Part shown: piece after piece, positions 15,931 through 23,906 of the stretch
How positions within the stretch are numbered: the stretch's first letter is position 1
How the letters are laid out: each line of letters opens with the position of its first letter
From: Macrococcoides bohemicum
GTDB taxonomy: Bacteria > Bacillota > Bacilli > Staphylococcales > Staphylococcaceae
Assembly: GCF_042658685.1 (NCBI RefSeq)
Contig: NZ_JBHSQY010000002.1
Length of the DNA: 64,000 nt
Strand: one strand, 5' to 3'
The notes under the pieces: model-generated
Told to the model about the DNA's origin: nothing
Databases searched by the model: none
What the model saw: the letters and a program-made list of their open reading frames with translations, nothing else
Made by a program: the position numbers and the translations under genes

Positions 15931-18339
15931 ATTATTCATATATTTTTCAATCAGAGTATTTAAATCTTTTATATTATTACTCTGTTGTTTTAATAAAGCT
16001 AATAATTCAGATTGACTCAATTTATCGACTTCTATTTCTTTAGTAGTCGCTTTATTTGTGTGGACGGTTGCTTCGAGTTGCGTTTCATTTATTGAATGTT
16101 TATTTGTGTCTTTAATATCTGCTGTCATTGCTTTTTGAGATGGTGTATAAATTGTAGACACATTGCTTGTAGTTTGCTGCATTTCAACTTCGTCATGCAT
16201 TAAATTATGTCCTTCTATATCTACAACAGGAAGGATACGATCTAACCATTTTGGTAGATACCATGATGCTTTACCAAATAATAAAGTTAGCGCTGGAACT
16301 ATCATCAATCTCACGATAAAAGCATCAAACAGCACACCGAATGCTAAAGCAATTCCCATCGACTTAATCATGACATCATCCTGGAATACGAAACTGATGA
16401 AGACGCTGAACATAATTAGTGCAGCAGCAACAATTACTGGGCCACTTTCTTTTATTCCTACTTTTAACGAATGTAAATTATTTTTAGTTTTCGAATATTC
16501 TTCGTGTACACGCGACATTAAGAATACTTCATAATCCATAGCTAATCCGAATAATAATCCAATCGTGATAACTGGTAAGAAAGCTAGTAATGGCCCATTT
16601 GCATCTATACCAAATAATTCACTCATGACACCTTGCTGCATTACTAATGTAGTAAAACCAAGTGTAGCTAAAAGTGATAATAAAAATCCGGTAACTGCAA
16701 TTAATGGGATTAATAATGATCTAAACACAATCATAAGTAATACGAAAGCTAAACATATAATAACACCTGCAAATAAAGGGATTGCATCATTTAGTTTCTT
16801 AGACATATCAATGTTAATGACAGTCAGGCCAGATATTTCTGTTTGATAATCAAATTTGTCTTTTGCATCTTTATTATAATCACGTAAATCTTTTGCAAGC
16901 TCATTCGTTGATTTTGCATTCGGTCCTTTTTCAGGTACAATAGTAATCAATGCGTAGTTATTATCTTTCGTCATCTGTGGTGGAGATACAACATCCACAT
17001 GATCCATATTATTAATATCATTTATAACTTGCTTAACATTACTTTGAAGTGCTTTAGGATCGTCTTTATCAGCAGTAGTTTTTATTAACATTGGAATAAC
17101 CCCGTTATAACCTTCACCGAATTCATCTGAAATGATCTGATAAGCTTTTCTTTGTGTACTATCTTCAGACTTCATTCCATCATCAGGTATACCTAGACGC
17201 ATATCATTTACAGGAATAATTAATCCACCTAGAAAAACTAAGCCTAAGAGTGCTGCAATCCATGGTTTGCCTAAAACAAATTTTGACCAGAAATTATCAT
17301 AATTTTTCTCTTTAGTAACAATTGCTTTTGGTTCTATTTGCTTATGAAATACACTGATTAGCGTTGGTACTAAAGTTAAAGAAGTTAATACTGCAAATAA
17401 AACACTTAATGCAGAAGCAAGCCCCATTACTGATAAAAACTTAATACCTACAAGCGATAGACCACATACAGCGATCATGACTGTAATACCTGCGAAGACG
17501 ACAGCACCGCCAGCAGTTCCTAATGCAAGTCCGATAGCTTTGACATGATCTCTTTCATGTTTCTTGATTTCACGATAGCGATATAAAATAAATAATGCAT
17601 AATCGATACCAAGAGCGAGACCAATCATTACAGCTAGCGTCATAGTGATATTGGGAATTTCAAAGATATGCGTGAGTAAACCGATAATCCCAACACTTGA
17701 AATTAAACCGATGAGAGCACTAATAATTGGCATACCTGCAGCGATTAGAGAAGCGAAAGTAATCATTAATATAATAAATGCAACACTAATGCCAATGACT
17801 TCACTCGTTACACCCAATTCATCTATTGCATTCATCCCACTACCTGTTAATTCAATCTGTAAGGTAGTATCTTCTTTTAATTCCTTTACTTCGTCTTTAA
17901 CTTTATCGATAGACTTCTTATTTAAATTAATTGGTTCAGTATCAAAGGTGACATCTGCATATGTGGCAGATTGATCTTTGTTAATAAGTTTCATTTCATA
18001 AGGATTAGAAACTTTATCGACATGTTTATCATTTTTTTTAATATCTTCCAACATCTTTGTAACCGCAGTTACATTATTTTTGTTTGTAATTTCACCATCT
18101 TCATTTGATTTTAAGACAATACGTATCGTTGCTTTACTACCATCTATACCGTACTTATCTTCAATCTTTTCATTCGTATCAAGTGATTTGATACCATCCA
18201 TCTTAATCTCGTTAGAGAAAGTTGGCGGATCTATAGCGATAGGTGTAAGAATAGATGCGATGATGAGCACCCAGATAAATACACCTGCTAATTTATGCGT
18301 TGCCATAAAACGCCCTAGTTTGTTTAAGAAATTTGCCAC
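15928..18339 (-). CDS. farE: MMPL/RND-family efflux transporter, FarE-like
   Basis: An 803-residue membrane protein with two MMPL halves, each with one membrane segment, a large extracellular loop and a bundle of five further helices. Motifs include GLALGIDYALFILYRYRE in the first half and GLAMDYEVFLMSRVHEE in the second. The last 100 residues are a hydrophilic cytoplasmic tail with a heptad-like end. In S. aureus FarE exports antimicrobial fatty acids and is controlled by the divergent TetR protein FarR; the same arrangement is present here with a FarR-like gene. The substrate is inferred from that. The start ATG follows AGGAGG. Confidence 0.78.
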   Translation of the reverse strand: MANFLNKLGRFMATHKLAGVFIWVLIIASILTPIAIDPPTFSNEIKMDGIKSLDTNEKIEDKYGIDGSKATIRIVLKSNEDGEITNKNNVTAVTKMLEDIKKNDKHVDKVSNPYEMKLINKDQSATYADVTFDTEPINLNKKSIDKVKDEVKELKEDTTLQIELTGSGMNAIDELGVTSEVIGISVAFIILMITFASLIAAGMPIISALIGLISSVGIIGLLTHIFEIPNITMTLAVMIGLALGIDYALFILYRYREIKKHERDHVKAIGLALGTAGGAVVFAGITVMIAVCGLSLVGIKFLSVMGLASALSVLFAVLTSLTLVPTLISVFHKQIEPKAIVTKEKNYDNFWSKFVLGKPWIAALLGLVFLGGLIIPVNDMRLGIPDDGMKSEDSTQRKAYQIISDEFGEGYNGVIPMLIKTTADKDDPKALQSNVKQVINDINNMDHVDVVSPPQMTKDNNYALITIVPEKGPNAKSTNELAKDLRDYNKDAKDKFDYQTEISGLTVINIDMSKKLNDAIPLFAGVIICLAFVLLMIVFRSLLIPLIAVTGFLLSLLATLGFTTLVMQQGVMSELFGIDANGPLLAFLPVITIGLLFGLAMDYEVFLMSRVHEEYSKTKNNLHSLKVGIKESGPVIVAAALIMFSVFISFVFQDDVMIKSMGIALAFGVLFDAFIVRLMIVPALTLLFGKASWYLPKWLDRILPVVDIEGHNLMHDEVEMQQTTSNVSTIYTPSQKAMTADIKDTNKHSINETQLEATVHTNKATTKEIEVDKLSQSELLALLKQQSNNIKDLNTLIEKYMNN

Positions 18340-18355
18340 AATTTGACCTCCTATT

Positions 18356-18374
18356 TAATCTACAATATAGTTTA
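18356..18374. promoter_or_regulatory. candidate FarR operator 1
   Basis: TAATCTA and TAGTTTA form an inverted pair around five bases, just upstream of the efflux gene. As I recall, S. aureus FarR recognises TAGWTTA motifs; both halves fit that consensus. Confidence 0.55.
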
Positions 18375-18451
18375 AATATATTGTGTTGTTTGTGTGAATT
18401 ATAATACTAAGGATTACGATATAGGAAAAGAGATAAAAAATTTGTACTGTA

Positions 18452-18462
18452 TAGATAATCTA
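18452..18462. promoter_or_regulatory. candidate FarR operator 2
   Basis: TAGATAATCTA is a perfect 11-bp palindrome 20 bp before the regulator start codon and contains one TAATCTA half-site. It suits autoregulation. Confidence 0.5.
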
Positions 18463-18481
18463 CAGAATAGGAGAATTGTAT

Positions 18482-19036
18482 ATGAATGAGAATGATTTGA
18501 GAGTGAGAAGAACGAAAAAAATGTTGATTGATGCGTTAGGTAATCTTTTAGAAAAACATACCTATACCTCAATATCAGTCAATATGATATGTGATACAGC
18601 TATGGTACATCGAACAACATTCTATAAACACTTTTATGATAAATACGATTTGCTAAGCCAGTGGGTGCATCAAATAGCTGGAGAATATGAGAAAATTCCT
18701 TTTGAGCGAAGAGTGAAATCACCCTTTCAATCCCTAAGTTTAGTGTTCTTGAAGAAATTTGAAGAAATCGATCGAAAGCAGGAAGAGGACCAACAATTTA
18801 GAGAGATAGTTATTAATGATTTCGTAAAGCTGTTTAAAGAAGACTTAGAAAAGAACATCGATAAAATTGAATACGAACAATCTATACCTGAAAGTCTTGT
18901 ATTCTTTATGTTCAGTTCCAGTATACTATCAATTATTGTATGGGTGAAGCACGAATCAATTGATTTACAACCTGAAGAATTGGACGCATTGTTTTTAAAG
19001 ATTAACCAAATTAAATTAAAAGATTTAAAGTCATAA
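18482..19036 (+). CDS. farR: TetR-family regulator, FarR-like
   Basis: The likely start is ATG 18482, nine bases after AGGAG; the TTG at 18476 is too close. The 184-residue protein begins with a TetR helix-turn-helix (DLRVRRTKKMLIDALGNLLE, then INMICD-like SVNMICDTAMVHRTTFYKHF) followed by an all-helical ligand domain. It is divergent from the MMPL pump and carries the VHRTTFYKHFYDKYDLL segment that I associate with S. aureus FarR. It probably represses or activates the pump in response to fatty acids; the ligand is inferred. Confidence 0.75.
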   Translation: MNENDLRVRRTKKMLIDALGNLLEKHTYTSISVNMICDTAMVHRTTFYKHFYDKYDLLSQWVHQIAGEYEKIPFERRVKSPFQSLSLVFLKKFEEIDRKQEEDQQFREIVINDFVKLFKEDLEKNIDKIEYEQSIPESLVFFMFSSSILSIIVWVKHESIDLQPEELDALFLKINQIKLKDLKS

Positions 19037-19245
19037 AAGAGAACCTATAATAAATATATTAACTTACCACAATTATAGGGCTGATTAATTGTGTTGCTAA
19101 ACCATACTAATATATTAACGCTTAAAGCAAAGTATGGTTGATAGAAGAGATAAAACAGAAAAACATGATGAATTCAATATATCATTCAAATCTAAGAAAA
19201 GTGTCAAACAGTAGTATTTGAAGGATAAATATTAATAAATTTATC

Positions 19246-19262
19246 TTGTAAATGATATACAA
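19246..19262. promoter_or_regulatory. TTGTA-N7-TACAA dyad upstream of an exported protein gene
   Basis: TTGTA (19246-19250) and TACAA (19258-19262) flank seven bases, 42 bp before the next start codon and in the promoter zone. The same half-sites form the larger dyad at 22589-22634 before the paralog. Confidence 0.45.
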
Positions 19263-19303
19263 TTAATATACATTTAAGTAAATAAATTTATGAGGAAACC
19301 ACC

Positions 19304-20356
19304 ATGAAGAAACTAATAGCAGGGGTATTGATTGCATCATCATTAATATACGCACCACAAGTAGATGCGAAATCTAAATCACTTTGTAGCATACCAGGTA
19401 AGACGTACGACGCGATATCTATCCATAATGACAAAGATTTAAAAGCAATCAATGCTGGGAAGTACACATTTAAAGGTGTTAAAATTGGTAACACGATGAA
19501 ATATGTAAAATCGAAGTTAGGTAAACCAGAATCATTCATAGTCACGAAAGATAAAACAGGAATTACCGGTTACTTAATGTACGGAGATTATACGTTAACA
19601 TTCTATAGTCCGAAACGATTTGTAAGTGATGATACGTTAAGGTTAAGTGCGATATCTATTTTACTTGAAGAAGAAAAGCGTATACTGAAGCGAGACATTG
19701 AGTCAGTCGTTGGACCAGCTAAACAATCGAACGTTGAAATAGAAGGTGAAAAGATTGATATATTCAATTATTTAGGTGTACAATACTCACCAATTTCTAA
19801 AGGAAAGATAGCAATAATGGCGCATATGATGAAACCTTCATTATATCAATCAGATTCAGTTGTAAGTAAAGATAACTTAGTAGGAAATAAACTTAAAAAT
19901 TTGAAACCAAAGAAACTTACGGTAGCAGAACTTAAAGTATTAAATAATGGTAAGTTTAATTACAAAGGATTAAAGTTTGGTGCATCACCTGCTACAATTA
20001 AGAAAGCAGCTGGCAATTCTAATTCAGATGAGTATACGAATGAAGAAGATACACATACTTTAACGCAGAGTTATGGTTATAAAGACTGGATTGAACTAGA
20101 TTATACGGCAGATAAATGCGACGGAAAGTATATCTCGGATTACTTAACATTCGATTATAGTAAGCTGAAAGTTACAGAGAAAGAAATGCGTGCAGCATTA
20201 GGTAAACCGTCAGACAGCTATAAAGATAGTTATGAAGATGATGAAAAGCCAGGAAAAATGATTTATATGAAGACACTGGAATATAAGCACCTTGACGTTA
20301 ACTTAGAGAAAGTTGGTAAGACGTATTACGTAGATTACATCGATGTGTTTAGATAA
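19304..20356 (+). CDS. exported two-domain protein of the local paralogous family
   Basis: A 350-residue protein with a clear signal peptide (MKKLIAGVLIASSLIYAPQ, cleavage near VDA). Two copies of the family domain follow: one from about 45 (NAGKYTFKGVKIGNT, then KSKLGKPE) and one from about 205 (NNGKFNYKGLKFGAS). The second contains the second-half motif MRAALGKPSD. It acts outside the membrane, with no lipobox and no sortase motif. The ribosome site is GAGGAAACC. Function is unknown; the same layout is seen in the gene at 22648. Confidence 0.78.
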   Translation: MKKLIAGVLIASSLIYAPQVDAKSKSLCSIPGKTYDAISIHNDKDLKAINAGKYTFKGVKIGNTMKYVKSKLGKPESFIVTKDKTGITGYLMYGDYTLTFYSPKRFVSDDTLRLSAISILLEEEKRILKRDIESVVGPAKQSNVEIEGEKIDIFNYLGVQYSPISKGKIAIMAHMMKPSLYQSDSVVSKDNLVGNKLKNLKPKKLTVAELKVLNNGKFNYKGLKFGASPATIKKAAGNSNSDEYTNEEDTHTLTQSYGYKDWIELDYTADKCDGKYISDYLTFDYSKLKVTEKEMRAALGKPSDSYKDSYEDDEKPGKMIYMKTLEYKHLDVNLEKVGKTYYVDYIDVFR

Positions 20357-20360
20357 TAAG

Positions 20361-20393
20361 AAGCACCGTGAATTATTTTTCACGGTGTTTTCT
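20361..20393. terminator. bidirectional terminator
   Basis: Stem aagcaccgtga/tcacggtgttt with T-run. The convergent membrane-protein gene ends within it. Confidence 0.87.
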
Positions 20394-20765
20394 TTTGTCC
20401 GTCATAGTTAGCATGTATAGAGTAAATGTTATAAATAAAATACTAATAATAAGAAACGCAATATAAAGTATACGACCAAATGTAGACGTTGCAATCATAA
20501 TGCCAACCATACTTAAAATACCGACAAATAAATAACTGAACATCATTAAACAATCGCTAATCAGTATAACCTTGCGCGTAGATCCGTTGTAGAATAGTTC
20601 TACTAAATCTTTAACAATAATAGCAAATAAATTCAGTGCAATGAGGATGTAGATGAGATAATCCTCAAGCGGCGCATCAGCAGTATAATGTTTAAAAATA
20701 TTCACTGATAGAAACGTAATAACAAAAATATTAATATAAAATAGCAGTTTACTATTCTTAGTCAT
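20373..20765 (-). CDS. small four-helix membrane protein
   Basis: A 130-residue protein with four hydrophobic segments (about 8-24, 36-55, 70-90, 95-118) and a lysine/arginine-rich tail. It has the same size and topology as the protein at 10058 and the same convergent position behind an exported-family gene. Sequence similarity between the two is weak by eye. It starts at ATG after AAAGGACT. Function unknown. Confidence 0.65.
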   Translation of the reverse strand: MTKNSKLLFYINIFVITFLSVNIFKHYTADAPLEDYLIYILIALNLFAIIVKDLVELFYNGSTRKVILISDCLMMFSYLFVGILSMVGIMIATSTFGRILYIAFLIISILFITFTLYMLTMTDKRKHREK

Positions 20766-20899
20766 TAATAAAGTCCTTTCTATTTTAAACCTTTATATTT
20801 CATTATAGATTTTAAATACAGTATACAGCAAACAAGGATTGGAGAATAGGTAAAGGGGAATAAAGAAAGATAATATTTGAAGGCATTGGAGTGAGCGGA

Positions 20900-21535
20900 A
20901 TGAAACTAACCATTCAGGAGTTATATGATAAACTGTATGATAATCTCGGACCACAAGGCTGGTGGCCAGCTGATAATCCATTTGAGATTATTGTTGGTGC
21001 GATTCTTGTGCAGAATACAAATTGGCGCAATGTAGAGCGTTCTTTACATAACTTGCGAGAGAAGACGAAGTTTGATCCAGATAAAATATTGGCATTAAAT
21101 ATGGAAACGTTACAATCTTGTATTCAACCAAGTGGATTCTATAAGAATAAATCAAAAGCAGTGCATAGTATCTTTCAGTGGCTAAAAGAACATGACTATG
21201 ACTTTAAAGCGATTGATGCAATGTATGTGGAAAGACTGCGCAGTGAACTACTTGCCTTACCAGGTATCGGACCGGAAACCGCTGACGTGTTACTCGTCTA
21301 TGTGTTTGACAAGGTCGTGTTTATTCCGGATACGTATACACGTCGATTATTTAAATTATTAGGTCACGCTGGAAGTGATAGTTATAAAGCATTGCAGGAA
21401 GCTGTAAAATTGCCAGCAGACTTTACACCAGAACATGCGCAGGAATTTCACGGCTTGCTTGATGAATTTGGAAAACTTTATTTATCACCTAAAGGCTTGA
21501 AGAGTGAGACGTTTCTGGATGAGTATTTTTGTTAA
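20900..21535 (+). CDS. HhH-GPD DNA glycosylase, endonuclease III-like
   Basis: Base-excision repair glycosylase. Start ATG 20900 lies eight bases after GGAG; GTG 20891 overlaps that site. The 211-residue protein has the HhH motif LPGIGPETADVLLVY followed by the catalytic aspartate segment FIPDTYTRR. The C-terminus lacks the four-cysteine iron-sulfur loop of Nth, so it belongs to the cluster-less subgroup sometimes annotated as endonuclease III domain protein or 3-methyladenine glycosylase. The damaged base it removes cannot be predicted. Confidence 0.85.
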   Translation: MKLTIQELYDKLYDNLGPQGWWPADNPFEIIVGAILVQNTNWRNVERSLHNLREKTKFDPDKILALNMETLQSCIQPSGFYKNKSKAVHSIFQWLKEHDYDFKAIDAMYVERLRSELLALPGIGPETADVLLVYVFDKVVFIPDTYTRRLFKLLGHAGSDSYKALQEAVKLPADFTPEHAQEFHGLLDEFGKLYLSPKGLKSETFLDEYFC

Positions 21536-21558
21536 ATTAATATACGGAGGAAAATATT

Positions 21559-22065
21559 ATGATAATCAACCCAACAGTAAAGGCGATGCCGTTATTTAGC
21601 GCAATACCAAAGGTTAAAGACATTGAAGCATCAAAAGCATACTGCAATGAAAACCCAATTTATTCATGGCACGCAAATTATTATACGGTGAATCGTAAGA
21701 AGATATTGTTTCTTGTAAATGATTTAACATTACTTACAATTGTAATTCAGGATGTGAATGCTGAAAGCAAGAAATATCTGGATCATTTAATTCGTGATAG
21801 CATCTTTAAAATACTTATGAGTTGTGGCATAGCGCCAGACAAAATAGAACGATATATGGATAATGCGAATGAAATACTTATAGGTAAAGGACATAAGAGA
21901 AATATAACGAGTATTGTCACTCAGAATATAATGATGGCTGAAACATTTGAATACCACGACTTATTATGGGCAGAACTTATGGACTTTTGTAATAACATGA
22001 TATTTAGTACAACGAATTATGTGAAACCGATTGATAAGACGATAGAAGTGTTTGAGGAGTTATAG
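21559..22065 (+). CDS. conserved hypothetical protein, DUF6933-like
   Basis: A 168-residue soluble protein starting at ATG after GGAGG. The early part has WHANYYTVNRKKILFLVND followed by LTIVIQD, which resembles DUF6933 proteins, though I am not certain of the family. No catalytic motif is evident. It lies 23 bp after the glycosylase and 29 bp before the next gene, so all three may form one transcript. Confidence 0.6.
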   Translation: MIINPTVKAMPLFSAIPKVKDIEASKAYCNENPIYSWHANYYTVNRKKILFLVNDLTLLTIVIQDVNAESKKYLDHLIRDSIFKILMSCGIAPDKIERYMDNANEILIGKGHKRNITSIVTQNIMMAETFEYHDLLWAELMDFCNNMIFSTTNYVKPIDKTIEVFEEL

Positions 22066-22094
22066 AAAAAAATAAATTTAAAGAGGTGTTTCCC

Positions 22095-22583
22095 GTGATA
22101 ACGATGCCGGATATTTTAGACAAAAAGATAATTAAACGATTAAAGAAAGGGAAATTTCATTATAAAGGTGCGAAGCTTACGATGACGTATAAACAGATCA
22201 AGGACAGATTAGGTGATGCACTGAATGATAAGCCAAGCTCTGATTACCCCGGAAATAAAATGTATACAGCAAAAGATTATCCTGAAGAAATTACCTTCGG
22301 GTTTGCCGGAAAACCTAAATGGAAGAAGAATCAATTAAAGTTAATCACGATTGATTATAATCATTTAGAGCGATTTTATGATTTGAAAGCGAAAGATATT
22401 AGAAAAGTCTGGGGAAATCCTGATAAGAAAAAGAAAAATTCTTTCGATTGGGATGATGAAGGTATATTCGATACGTACACATATCGTTATGGACATACAT
22501 GGTTATGGTTTGATAAAGAAAAGAATCTTTTTGCGATGACATACTTAAATAGAAAGCTACAGAAGAAGTGGGGGGAGATATAA
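22095..22583 (+). CDS. single-domain paralog without signal peptide
   Basis: GTG 22095 is the likely start, seven bases after AAGAGGTG. The 162-residue protein is one family domain (LKKGKFHYKGAKLTMTYKQIKDRLGD, then DIRKVWGNPDKK in the second half) with an aromatic C-terminal part. Unlike its neighbours it has no signal peptide or hydrophobic N-terminus, so it should stay in the cytoplasm or is a fragment that lost its leader. It ends 65 bp before the next paralog. Confidence 0.65.
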   Translation: MITMPDILDKKIIKRLKKGKFHYKGAKLTMTYKQIKDRLGDALNDKPSSDYPGNKMYTAKDYPEEITFGFAGKPKWKKNQLKLITIDYNHLERFYDLKAKDIRKVWGNPDKKKKNSFDWDDEGIFDTYTYRYGHTWLWFDKEKNLFAMTYLNRKLQKKWGEI

Positions 22584-22588
22584 GATAT

Positions 22589-22634
22589 TTGTATTTATTT
22601 ACAAAAATAATGCTATAATTGTAAATAAATACAA
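22589..22634. promoter_or_regulatory. promoter inside a 16-bp perfect inverted repeat
   Basis: TTGTATTTATTTACAA (22589-22604) and its exact complement (22619-22634) flank 14 bases that hold an extended -10 (TGCTATAAT, 22611-22619). The right arm ends in the AAGGAGG ribosome site of the next gene. Transcription would start inside or after the right arm, so the dyad is better read as a repressor operator than as an RNA hairpin. Each arm is itself a TTGTA-N6-TACAA dyad. Confidence 0.75.
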
Positions 22635-22647
22635 GGAGGTTGTTGGG

Positions 22648-23715
22648 ATGAAGAAAGCGTTATTATCAGCACTATTGTTAGCAGGTCTTGTGGGTCAGGT
22701 CAATATCGCAGATGCACAGGGAGAAGTTAAGCCATGTTACACAGCGAGTAAAGTACAGGTTAAAGCACCAAATATGTTAGACAGTAAGACGATTAATGCA
22801 ATAAAGTCAGGTCAATACAGCTTTGGTAGTATTAAATTAGATATGACTTATTCAGCAGTGAAGAAAGCTTTAGGTAAACCAAAGATGGAAATGATACAGC
22901 AGGACCAATTTGGGAAGATGGTTACTTTAAAATACAATCATTTGACACTTTCTTTATTCTCTAACGACCGCTATGCGAAGCCAGATACAATAAAAGTGAT
23001 CGGCATCACTTATGATTTCCCGAAATATAATAGATTTGATATAAAACTATTACAATCAAAGTATGGCAAACCTGAAGATATTACAACGGGTGCAAATGAT
23101 AAGGATGTTAATTACAATAACTACAACTTAAAATATAAAAAGTCCGGTAAATCATGGTTACTCAGTTCTATGGATCTAATGACAAAGCATGAGCCTGTGA
23201 TTGACGAAACAACTATGGCTAAGAATCATAAAAAGACAAAAATAGCCCATACTGGCGAGTACACAATTACCAATTCAGATATTAAGAATATGGCTAAAGG
23301 AACGTTTGCATTAAAAGGTGCAAAGTTGAATATGACAGCCACTGCTGCAACGAAAGCAATAGGACAGGCACTTGAAGATCGAACGATTATGACGCCAAAT
23401 GGAACAGATGTATTTCAGGAATATGCGTTCGGCTCAGTGCATGTAAGATATCAATCTAAAGATTGTGCCTCATCACCAGTGCTTAAACAAATGATATTTG
23501 ATTATGATAAACGTGGTCTAACATTTAGTAAGATTGAAAGCTTAGTTGGAAAAGCAGATCAAACTGTGGATGGTAAAGTGGATACTACGTACGTTGGCAA
23601 TAAAGAAATTAAAGTGAAAACAAGAACAAACACTTACGGCCATTTAATTGCAAAAGGTGAGTATTATAAAGGTGCGTGGCGTGTGACGGAAGTGCAGTAT
23701 AAATATATAAAATAG
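22648..23715 (+). CDS. exported two-domain protein of the local paralogous family
   Basis: A 355-residue protein with a signal peptide (MKKALLSALLLAGLVGQVNI, cleavage near ADA) and two family domains: SGQYSFGSIKLDMTYSAVKK with ALGKPK from about 50, and KGTFALKGAKLNMT from about 220, the latter closing with IESLVGKAD and a YGHLI beta segment. It is the same length and layout as the gene at 19304, so the two probably arose by duplication. A striking operator-like dyad lies in its promoter. No anchor motif is seen. Confidence 0.78.
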   Translation: MKKALLSALLLAGLVGQVNIADAQGEVKPCYTASKVQVKAPNMLDSKTINAIKSGQYSFGSIKLDMTYSAVKKALGKPKMEMIQQDQFGKMVTLKYNHLTLSLFSNDRYAKPDTIKVIGITYDFPKYNRFDIKLLQSKYGKPEDITTGANDKDVNYNNYNLKYKKSGKSWLLSSMDLMTKHEPVIDETTMAKNHKKTKIAHTGEYTITNSDIKNMAKGTFALKGAKLNMTATAATKAIGQALEDRTIMTPNGTDVFQEYAFGSVHVRYQSKDCASSPVLKQMIFDYDKRGLTFSKIESLVGKADQTVDGKVDTTYVGNKEIKVKTRTNTYGHLIAKGEYYKGAWRVTEVQYKYIK

Positions 23716-23728
23716 TATAAATCGAATT

Positions 23729-23760
23729 TATCCTTCCTATTTTAAGGAAGGATATTTTTT
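23729..23760 (+). terminator. terminator after the exported protein gene
   Basis: TATCCTTCC/GGAAGGATA stem followed by seven T residues. It marks the last ordinary feature before the AT-rich defence region. Confidence 0.88.
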
Positions 23761-23906
23761 TGAAAAAATAGAAATTACCGCTGTAATGTATTTATAGTTA
23801 TTTATGAAAAGTTATATATTTGTAATAGAAAACAAACCATTGAATTAGATTACTTTTTTATTGTGGAAATTTGCTTTTTTGATAAATATAAATGATAAAT
23901 TGAAGA

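Noticed and set aside
16163..18346. Several plus-strand frames opposite the MMPL gene
   Set aside because: All are shadows of the 803-residue transporter and have no ribosome sites.
19101..19138. ACCATACT/AGTATGGT hairpin after the farR-like gene
   Set aside because: Only eight pairs around a 22-base loop and no T-run; not convincing as a terminator or RNA gene.
19208..19226. A 15-bp match to the 3' end of the Z1 gene (GTATTTGAAGGATAA) upstream of the exported gene at 19304
   Set aside because: In-frame stop lies eight codons upstream and matches of this length are expected by chance in AT-rich DNA of this size.
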